60,612 bases of DNA from contig NZ_BPEW01000026.1 in the NCBI RefSeq assembly GCF_019654975.1, forward strand, positions 1 to 60,612, written 5' to 3'. The translations under genes were made by a program, and so were the position numbers. Of the stretch, positions 54,485 through 60,612 are shown one piece after another (the stretch's first letter is position 1; each line of letters starts with the position of its first letter). Under the pieces are notes generated by a model. It did not search any database, had not been told where the DNA came from, and worked only from the letters and a program-made list of their open reading frames with translations. The stretch comes from Shewanella sp. c952 (GTDB taxonomy: Bacteria; Pseudomonadota; Gammaproteobacteria; Enterobacterales; Shewanellaceae).

Positions 54485-54602
54485 AAAAGCAAACCCAAAG
54501 TATGAATTTACTGCCAAAACCAACCCAAAAACCACCAAAATTCAAAACTTTGGCTAGGCTTAAGCAAACCTCCCCTTACTCATAAAACAAAAGGATTTGT
54601 TT

Positions 54603-56129
54603 ATGGCACTCGCCTGTGTTGCAACCCGTGCAAGTAGCGGCGTCGACGCCCCTGCGGTTACCGTTGAAGTGCACCTCAGCAACGGCTTACCCGCATTCTC
54701 ACTGGTAGGGTTGCCCGAGGCTTCGGTCAAAGAAGCCAAAGAGCGAGTTCGCAGCGCATTGATAAACGCAGGCTTCGAGTTCCCGATGCGCAGGATAACC
54801 GTCAACCTCGCCCCAGCTGATCTGCCAAAACAAGGGGGCCGCTATGATCTTCCTATCGCTATTGGCATTCTTGCCGCATCAAAACAGATCCCACCACAAT
54901 CGATTGAGCAACATGAGTTCGTCGGCGAGTTAGCACTTTCAGGCCATGTGCGTGGTTGCCAAGGCATATTGCCAGTCATCGTTGCGGCAAGCCAAGTCAA
55001 TAGCCGCTTAGTGCTGCCCATTGATAACCGCGCCGATGCTGAACTCGTTGGCTATCAACAAGTACTGTTTGCCACCCATTTACAATCTTTAGCTGCCTAT
55101 CTCCATGGACAGTCAGAGTTGCCCGGTATTGACCTTGGCTTAGAGTGGATAACACCGGCTTCAAATAATGAAGCTAATACTCACTGCCTTAGCGAAGTGG
55201 TTGGCCAGCAACATGCAAAAATGGCGCTAGAGATTGCAGCCGCCGGCGGACATAACCTGATGATGCTCGGACCACCTGGCACAGGCAAAACCATGCTGGC
55301 TACGCGCATGATGCAGCTACTACCGCCACTTGATTATACCGAAGCGCTTGAGGTGGCTTCGATTCACTCTGTTGCTGGGCAGAACATGTTACCGCAGCAA
55401 TTTTACCAGCGGCCTTTTAGAAGCCCACACCATACGAGTTCGGCAATATCATTGGTGGGTGGTGGCGCTATTCCCAAACCCGGGGAGATCTCCCTTGCCC
55501 ATCGCGGTGTGTTGTTTCTTGATGAGGTGGCCGAGTTTCCACGCAAGGTACTAGACTGCTTACGTGAACCAATGGAGACCGGTGAGGTGAGCATCTCCCG
55601 CGCGGCAGCTAAACTCAATTTTTTGTGCCGCTTTCAATTAGTGGCGGCAATGAACCCGAGCCCATGTGGTGATGTCGATAACGCCAGAGCCAGTAATGAA
55701 CAGATCCTGCGGTACCTTTCTAAGCTTTCAGGGCCATTTTTAGACCGTTTTGATTTAACCATTGATGTGCCTAAACTGCCACTTGGCGCTTTAAATAGCT
55801 GTGACACCCAAGCTGAAACTAGCGCTGTTATCGCCCAACGAGTACATGCTGCAAGAGAGATACAATTAGCCCGTTCAGGTACTCTCAATAGCGAACTGAC
55901 TGGCAAGCAACTCAAAGAGGAAGGCAGATTTAATGCAGAAGATCTGTTGTTTCTAGAGGAGAGCGTCAATAAACTCGGTTTATCGGTACGTAGTTACCAT
56001 CGACTGCAACGAGTAGCCCGCACCATCGCGGATCTACAACAGCAACAAGATGTATCTCGTCCACATATTGCCCAAGCACTAGGTTACCGCGCTATAGATC
56101 GGCTGCTGGCTAGCTTGAAGCAGTATTAA
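54603..56129 (+). CDS. comM: ComM/YifB Mg-chelatase-like AAA+ ATPase
   Basis: A 508-residue protein: N-terminal ChlI-like/Lon-type domain (starting MALACVATRASSGVDAP), AAA+ core with Walker A GPPGTGKT (223-230) and FLDEVAEF Walker B, and the C-terminal Mg-chelatase helical domain. ComM is a hexameric helicase that drives branch migration during natural transformation in relatives such as Vibrio. ATG 54603 (AAGGA 7 bases upstream) is preferred over TTG 54597. Monocistronic. Confidence 0.93.
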   Translation: MALACVATRASSGVDAPAVTVEVHLSNGLPAFSLVGLPEASVKEAKERVRSALINAGFEFPMRRITVNLAPADLPKQGGRYDLPIAIGILAASKQIPPQSIEQHEFVGELALSGHVRGCQGILPVIVAASQVNSRLVLPIDNRADAELVGYQQVLFATHLQSLAAYLHGQSELPGIDLGLEWITPASNNEANTHCLSEVVGQQHAKMALEIAAAGGHNLMMLGPPGTGKTMLATRMMQLLPPLDYTEALEVASIHSVAGQNMLPQQFYQRPFRSPHHTSSAISLVGGGAIPKPGEISLAHRGVLFLDEVAEFPRKVLDCLREPMETGEVSISRAAAKLNFLCRFQLVAAMNPSPCGDVDNARASNEQILRYLSKLSGPFLDRFDLTIDVPKLPLGALNSCDTQAETSAVIAQRVHAAREIQLARSGTLNSELTGKQLKEEGRFNAEDLLFLEESVNKLGLSVRSYHRLQRVARTIADLQQQQDVSRPHIAQALGYRAIDRLLASLKQY

Positions 56130-56245
56130 ATTGAGTTAATAGAACACATTGTTCGCTGCTTTTAGCAGCAAAAATTAACATCTAGATTGAGACAAATCCC
56201 GACAACGAGTACTATAGGTCTCCGTTTTTTATCTTGGGGTTGTTA

Positions 56246-57151
56246 ATGGGCGCGATAGTGTCACGCATTAAGGGAAGCTTAGCGTTCTTCTGTTACTTTA
56301 TTAATACTATTTTTTGGGTTACTCCCATTTTAGTCGTTAGTATTTTTAAGCTAATCCCACTCAACTTCACGCGTACAGCTTGCACCTATTTTCTTGATTT
56401 TTGCGCCAGTTCTTGGATCCGCTGTAATGGCGTTATTGAAGATACTTTTCATCGAGTGACCATTGATGTGCAAGGTGATGCACAACTATCAACCAAAGAG
56501 TGGTACATGGTAATCGCAAACCATCAGTCTTGGGTCGATATTCTAATTTTACAGCGAGTGCTTAACGGCAAAATTCCATTTCTGAAGTTTTTCTTGAAGC
56601 AGCAACTGATTTTTGTGCCAATTTTAGGGCTGGCATGGTGGGCGCTCGATTTTCCTTTTATGCGCCGCTATAGCAATGCCCAACTGCGTAAAAATCCGAA
56701 ACTACGTGGTAAAGACATAGAGATCACCCGTAAAGCCTGCGCTAAATTTAAAAATAAACCAGTCAGCGTAATGAATTTTGTCGAAGGCACACGCTTCCAT
56801 CCAGGAAAGCATAAGAAGCAAAGCTCGCCCTTTACTCACTTGCTTAAACCTAAGGCTGGCGGTATGGCTTTTGCGTTATCGGCAATGGGCGACCACATTC
56901 ATAAGCTCGTAAATGTGTCTATCTACTACCCAGGAAAAGTGCCAACTTATTGGGAGTTTATTAGTGGTCAAGTAGATGACATTAAGGTGCATATAGAGGT
57001 CAGTGAAATTGGTGAATCACTGCGTGGCGATTACATTAAAGATCGTGAATTTAAAATTGGGTTTCAGAATCAACTGAACCAGATTTGGCAACAAAAAGAT
57101 CAGGTGCTTACCCAGTTAGCACAAGCAGATACAAGCAGCAAAGAGGCTTAA
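56246..57151 (+). CDS. 1-acylglycerol-3-phosphate-type acyltransferase (YihG/PlsC-like), copy 1
   Basis: A ~301-residue membrane-bound acyltransferase. The catalytic motif is NHQSWVD (His 93, Asp 98), with later FVEGTRFHPGKH and KPKAGGMAFALSAMG. One or two membrane helices lie at the N-terminus. It should acylate a lysophospholipid-type acceptor in membrane lipid synthesis. ATG 56246 is preferred; a TTG at 56234 is in frame. A paralogue starts 5 bases after its stop. Confidence 0.87.
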   Translation: MGAIVSRIKGSLAFFCYFINTIFWVTPILVVSIFKLIPLNFTRTACTYFLDFCASSWIRCNGVIEDTFHRVTIDVQGDAQLSTKEWYMVIANHQSWVDILILQRVLNGKIPFLKFFLKQQLIFVPILGLAWWALDFPFMRRYSNAQLRKNPKLRGKDIEITRKACAKFKNKPVSVMNFVEGTRFHPGKHKKQSSPFTHLLKPKAGGMAFALSAMGDHIHKLVNVSIYYPGKVPTYWEFISGQVDDIKVHIEVSEIGESLRGDYIKDREFKIGFQNQLNQIWQQKDQVLTQLAQADTSSKEA

Positions 57152-57156
57152 GCACA

Positions 57157-58098
57157 ATGTTGAATTTTTTACCCGGCTCACTGTTATATTTTATGAGCAC
57201 CGCTCTATTAATCATCAACACGGTTTTATGGGCCTCACTTATTTCTATTGGTGGGATAATTAAACTTGTGGTGCCTTTTACCGTAGGTCGCAACGCATTG
57301 ACTCATTTGATGAATCGCTTTATGTGGGCTTGGGCAACCTGTAACGGTGGGATCCTCAACCTACTTGCTGATATCGAATGGGATATTGAAGGCTTAGAGA
57401 ACCTTGATAAGAAAAGCTGGTACCTACTGATTAGCAATCATTTAAGTGGTTTTGACATTGCAGCACAAACCTATGTATTGCGTAACCATATCCCTATGCT
57501 TAAGTTCTTTTTAAAGCGCGAGCTGATGTACGTCCCTTTTCTTGGTTTAGGTTGCTGGGCACTTGATATGCCGTTTATGAGCCGAACCAGCCCGGCTAAA
57601 TTAAAGAAAAACCCTAAGCTCAAAGGTAAGGACTTAGAAAGCACCCGCAAAGCCTGTGAGAAGTTCCGCTTTATGCCGACCTCAATCATTAACTATGTTG
57701 AAGGCAGCCGATTTACTGAAGAGAAACATCGACGTCAAGATTCACCTTACCGCTACTTGTTACGTCCTAAAGCTGGCGGTATCGCCTTTGCGTTATCGGC
57801 AATGGGCGAACAGTTTACCAACGTGCTTAACGTAACGGTGCTCTATCCTGAAGTGTTTAAAAAAGATGCCTTGTACGAAGTGATGCATGGCCGCTTGAGA
57901 AAAATTGTAGTGCGTGTGAAGGTGCTGCCTGTGCCTGAAGTAGACAATAAACGCTATTTTTCAGAGTCGAGTTACCGTGTTGAGTTCCAGCGCTGGTTGA
58001 ATCAACTTTGGCTGGAAAAGGATGAAGAGATCCATCAGCTGATGATAAAACATGGTGCACCAACCGAACCGGCAAAAGAGACAGAAACAGCTAACTAA
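57157..58098 (+). CDS. 1-acylglycerol-3-phosphate-type acyltransferase (YihG/PlsC-like), copy 2
   Basis: A 313-residue paralogue of the previous gene. Motifs NHLSGFD (His 95, Asp 100), YVEGSRFTEEKH and RPKAGGIAFALSAMG align one for one with it, so the pair arose by tandem duplication. ATG 57157 is chosen because longer frames overlap the preceding gene. Different residues around the active site (QSWV against LSGF) suggest different acyl donors or acceptors. A terminator follows. Confidence 0.87.
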   Translation: MLNFLPGSLLYFMSTALLIINTVLWASLISIGGIIKLVVPFTVGRNALTHLMNRFMWAWATCNGGILNLLADIEWDIEGLENLDKKSWYLLISNHLSGFDIAAQTYVLRNHIPMLKFFLKRELMYVPFLGLGCWALDMPFMSRTSPAKLKKNPKLKGKDLESTRKACEKFRFMPTSIINYVEGSRFTEEKHRRQDSPYRYLLRPKAGGIAFALSAMGEQFTNVLNVTVLYPEVFKKDALYEVMHGRLRKIVVRVKVLPVPEVDNKRYFSESSYRVEFQRWLNQLWLEKDEEIHQLMIKHGAPTEPAKETETAN

Positions 58099-58123
58099 CT
58101 GCTAGGTTGTTTTAACCAGTAAC

Positions 58124-58151
58124 AGCGCACTCAATACAGTGCGCTTTTTTA
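58124..58151 (+). terminator. Terminator of the acyltransferase pair
   Basis: AGCGCACT (58124-58131) and AGTGCGCT (58138-58145) followed by TTTTTT, 25 bases past the stop. Confidence 0.9.
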
Positions 58152-58452
58152 ATTCAACTCTCAAACTCAGACTCATTTTTATCATTACCCCGCCGCTTAA
58201 ACTGCTTTACAAGCAGTTACTCACTGTCATCAATAATTCATCTAATGCTCGTCACTGAAAAAATTAAAAATATTTGCTCACATCATCAATAACTTGAATA
58301 TTCAAAAAAGTAGCCCGTGATTGCGCTTAAGCTTGTCCGTTATCTCATAACTCATATTTCACGCATTCGAGGACTAGACACTTATACTTTAGGCTTATAT
58401 ATTGAGTCACCATTAACATCTTAATTACATATGTATGCTCGGAGTGCTAATT
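58152..58452. other. Intergenic stretch before the lipoprotein gene
   Basis: About 300 AT-rich bases with no gene, repeat or RNA recognised; it presumably holds the promoter of the lipoprotein gene. Confidence 0.4.
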
Positions 58453-58863
58453 ATGTCGTTCAACAGACTAAGGACTAACAATGGCTTTATGGTCTCTTTA
58501 TTAGTATTATTTTCTTTAACTGCATGTAGTACTGCTCCCACAAGGCAAAGTAATCAACCTATTTTGCAGCTTAATAGCACGGATTTCGCTAAATATTGGG
58601 TGACAAAAGATAAGCTCATTGATTGGCGTAAGGCTCTACCAGCAGAGTTGCACAATGATTCCAAAGAAAATACCACTCAATATAAAGCATCATTTGTAGT
58701 CAACAGTCATGGTCAAATGACCCAGTTAGAGATTATTAATAGTGTAACTGGCGAGCTGTTAGAGCAAGCTGCTTTGGCGGAAATATCTAGCCAAGAGTTT
58801 TACCCTACCGCACAAAATAGTGCGCTGCAGGCAGTGCGGATAAATACCAGCTTTCGATTATAG
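58453..58863 (+). CDS. Small lipoprotein with TonB-like C-terminal domain
   Basis: A ~136-residue lipoprotein with lipobox LTAC. The C-terminal half (YKASFVVNSHGQMTQLEII, then LLEQAALAEISSQEFYPT) has the pattern of an energy-transducer TonB C-terminal domain: a strand, a Gly-turn, a helix and then a strand. ATG 58453 has GGAG 8 bases upstream; an upstream ATG at 58435 is less likely. It lacks the proline-rich spacer and membrane anchor of TonB, so it is not a TonB. Function unknown. Confidence 0.72.
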   Translation: MSFNRLRTNNGFMVSLLVLFSLTACSTAPTRQSNQPILQLNSTDFAKYWVTKDKLIDWRKALPAELHNDSKENTTQYKASFVVNSHGQMTQLEIINSVTGELLEQAALAEISSQEFYPTAQNSALQAVRINTSFRL

Positions 58864-58893
58864 TATTGGCTTTTAGAATGTTATTAAAAGCAC

Positions 58894-58920
58894 AAAAAAG
58901 CTCCTTTAAGGAGCTTTTTT
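58894..58920. terminator. Bidirectional terminator
   Basis: AAAAAAGCTCCT-TTA-AGGAGCTTTTTT, a symmetric A-stem-T hairpin between the lipoprotein gene and the convergent aminotransferase gene. Confidence 0.92.
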
Positions 58921-58937
58921 ATGCCGAAAAGGAGAGA

Positions 58938-60026
58938 TTATACTCGACGTTCTACCAATTTAACCCAACCATCAGGCCCCGCAATATGGCCTTTTTGGAT
59001 CTCAGTCAATACTTTATAAATGCGCTTGGTATGCTCGCCAACATTGCCATCACCTACCGTAACCACACGATTATCTTCAAAGATATATGAGCCTACTGGT
59101 GATACCACTGCCGCAGTACCAAAGCCACCCGCTTCAATAATTTCGCCAGATTCTATATCAGCAATAAATTTATCTAACATCACTGTTTCTTGGCGAACTT
59201 CACAGCCTAGTATTTCACCTAAATCGAGAATAGATTGCGAGGTAATCGACTTCAAAATGGTGTCAGTAAACTTAGGGATGATAATGCTGCCATCTCTAAG
59301 CACATGGAAATGGTTCATCGCGCCCACTTCCTCAATCTGCTTGTTGTTAGCATCTAAATACAGTACTTGCGCTGCGCCATACTCTGCCGCCGCTTTACCC
59401 GCCTTAAGTGAAGCAGCATAGTTACCCGCCGCTTTCGATGCGCCAGTACCACCCGATACAGCGCGGTGGAAGCGTTCACTGATCAGCAGACGAATAGCCT
59501 TATCAAAACCATCAGTATAGTAAGGACCACTAGGGCTGAGCATCACACAGAAAGTGTATTGTTCACTGGGGCTCACAGATAATCGATCTTCAGTAGCAAA
59601 TACAAAAGGACGAATATAGAGGCAGGCATCTTCCTGCATCGGGAACCATAAACGATCAACATCAATCAATGCGTTAATGGCTTCAATTTGTAACGTTTCA
59701 GGAATTGCAGGAATACAGATAATGTCTGCTGAGCGGTTTAAACGCTCGGCATTTTTATCGATTCGGAAGGTATAGATTTCGCCATCTTCATGCTGAAAGG
59801 CTTTAGCACCTTCAAACACTGATTGGCCATAATGCAACGCAATTGCTCCCGGCGCCACTTCAAACGGGCCGTATGGCACCACTCTTGGATCACACCACTG
59901 CCCATCACGGTAATCCATTAAAAACATATGGTCAGTTCTGAGGTTACCAAAGCCAACATTTGTGGTCGGTTTGAACTGCTCTGTACGGCGCTCTGACGCA
60001 GGTTTTAAATTATAGTTTATTTGCAT
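58938..60026 (-). CDS. ilvE: Branched-chain amino acid aminotransferase, long (type 2) form
   Basis: A 362-residue fold type IV aminotransferase of the longer BCAT group also found in Gram-positives and eukaryotes. PLP Lys 198 lies in GTGASKAAGNYAASL; other signatures are ALHYGQSVFEGAKAF, LYIRPF and EVGAMNHFHV. It does the same final step as the enteric-type IlvE at 39290 but is not its close paralogue. It stands alone, not in the ilv operon, so it may serve degradation, or a different growth state (inference). Confidence 0.92.
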   Translation of the reverse strand: MQINYNLKPASERRTEQFKPTTNVGFGNLRTDHMFLMDYRDGQWCDPRVVPYGPFEVAPGAIALHYGQSVFEGAKAFQHEDGEIYTFRIDKNAERLNRSADIICIPAIPETLQIEAINALIDVDRLWFPMQEDACLYIRPFVFATEDRLSVSPSEQYTFCVMLSPSGPYYTDGFDKAIRLLISERFHRAVSGGTGASKAAGNYAASLKAGKAAAEYGAAQVLYLDANNKQIEEVGAMNHFHVLRDGSIIIPKFTDTILKSITSQSILDLGEILGCEVRQETVMLDKFIADIESGEIIEAGGFGTAAVVSPVGSYIFEDNRVVTVGDGNVGEHTKRIYKVLTEIQKGHIAGPDGWVKLVERRV

Positions 60027-60171
60027 TGCATACCACCTTGAATACTGACTGAGCAGCCTATGCAGTGGTCACAAAAAAGTCAAGTGAAACGCGGGCTGGC
60101 ATCAATAATTTCAGTGCAAAAATGCAATTCAACTGCCATTGAAATTGACGACCCAACCAGCTTATTCTCAC

Positions 60172-60612
60172 TCATATGGCAGGCTGACGACAATCGTTCA
60201 GTTTTCCAATGGCTAAACAGGTATCGCAACTGCGAATTTTTCCAGGGCCTTTATCTAGGAAGGCACTAATTCTGTTACTCAAGCCTTGCATCATCTCTTG
60301 GGTAATAGGCTTACGCCACTGATAGTGATTCATCAAGCGGCTGACATGGCGATAAGCCAAGATATCTTCGTTTGTAAAATACTGCTCATCCATCAATTTA
60401 CTTTCATATGAGGATGTTGCCCCCGCAAGAAAGAAATACAGCGCTTGGCTTAAGTCTCTTATATCGGCATCAGTCGCCTTCAAATCACCATTGATGACCG
60501 CATCTTCTAATGGCCGTTTAATCCGACTCCAAAATAGATTAACTCTATTTCTTAATACCTCTATTTTATCTGAGCTGGCTAACTGCCAAAACATACTATT
60601 AATAGATACAAC
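60172..60612 (-). CDS. Unidentified protein, C-terminal part (5' end outside the window)
   Basis: About 146 residues are visible; an ATG at 60594 is in frame but the frame stays open to the edge, so the true start may lie outside. The sequence is helical and hydrophilic, with DLSQALYFFLAGATSSYESKL near the middle, and ends with a Cys-rich tail (RSCDTCLAIGKLNDC). The helical part would fit the ligand domain of a TetR-type regulator, but no DNA-binding part is visible. I do not recognise it. The 145 bases between it and the aminotransferase start hold no gene. Confidence 0.5.
   Translation of the reverse strand, partial: VVSINSMFWQLASSDKIEVLRNRVNLFWSRIKRPLEDAVINGDLKATDADIRDLSQALYFFLAGATSSYESKLMDEQYFTNEDILAYRHVSRLMNHYQWRKPITQEMMQGLSNRISAFLDKGPGKIRSCDTCLAIGKLNDCRQPAI

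Noticed and set aside
60172..60612. TetR-family regulator call for the partial gene at the right edge
   Set aside because: Only a helical C-terminal part is visible and no DNA-binding helix can be read, so the family is left open.

Overview
The window reads as a chromosomal segment of a marine gammaproteobacterium, most probably a Shewanella. The pointers are a BpfA-type RTX adhesin with its AggA/AggB/AggC type I exporter and the BpfG/BpfD release switch, an enteric-order ilvLGMEDA operon beside ilvYC, a tRNA-Arg/His/Pro cluster and Shewanella-like dispersed repeats. This is inferred from gene families and order; no database search was possible. There are no rRNA genes, no CRISPR array, no prophage and no complete insertion sequence. 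The window ends cut an adhesin gene on the left and an unidentified gene on the right.

Layout. 1-12.8 kb: a c-di-GMP-controlled adhesin operon, with the adhesin C-terminus, ABC transporter, adaptor, outer-membrane channel, OmpA-like lipoprotein, BpfG/LapG periplasmic protease and BpfD/LapD degenerate GGDEF-EAL receptor, closed by a terminator. 13.2-18.1 kb: an envelope-sensing block (MipA/OmpV protein, DUF3019 protein, OmpR-type regulator, histidine kinase), a lipoprotein and a second MipA/OmpV gene, the last two separated exactly by a MITE-like element. 18.2-19.2 kb: tRNA-Arg, tRNA-His and two identical tRNA-Pro genes on the minus strand, with a mosaic tRNA pseudogene and a tail of decayed tRNA-Pro ends plus terminators. 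19.3-34.1 kb: a GAF-GAF-GGDEF-(degenerate EAL) protein, Rep helicase, a TetR-controlled RND efflux operon with a perfect 32-bp operator, UbiK, a tandem DUF417-type membrane protein, PgpB-type phosphatase, an Lrp-family regulator, a sodium-dependent transporter and a small membrane protein.

34.1-46.2 kb: an aminotransferase, then the minus-strand isoleucine/valine pathway: ilvL leader peptide and attenuator, ilvG, ilvM, ilvE, a pair of REP-like repeats, ilvD and ilvA. ilvC follows with its divergent activator ilvY, then another LysR regulator. 46.3-50.2 kb: a DUF2157/DUF4824 pair divergent from a two-gene operon (IscU/NifU-like scaffold protein plus GGGtGRT protein) preceded by a well-conserved fluoride riboswitch and a Shine-Dalgarno-sequestering hairpin; this is the most striking system here. 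50.3-54.5 kb: a repeat-rich, gene-poor area with a surface lipoprotein, an orphan terminator that may end a small RNA, and a LysE-type exporter bracketed by direct repeats. 54.6-60.6 kb: ComM/YifB ATPase, two tandem acyltransferases, a lipoprotein with a TonB-like C-terminus, a second and structurally different branched-chain aminotransferase, and a partial unknown gene.

Functional links: low c-di-GMP should release BpfG from BpfD so that the adhesin is clipped from the cell surface, and the nearby GGDEF protein at 19.3 kb could feed this pool. The ilv block makes Ile/Val under leader-peptide attenuation, with both aminotransferases able to do the last step. The fluoride riboswitch implies that the Fe-S-scaffold-like/GGGtGRT pair is a fluoride response.
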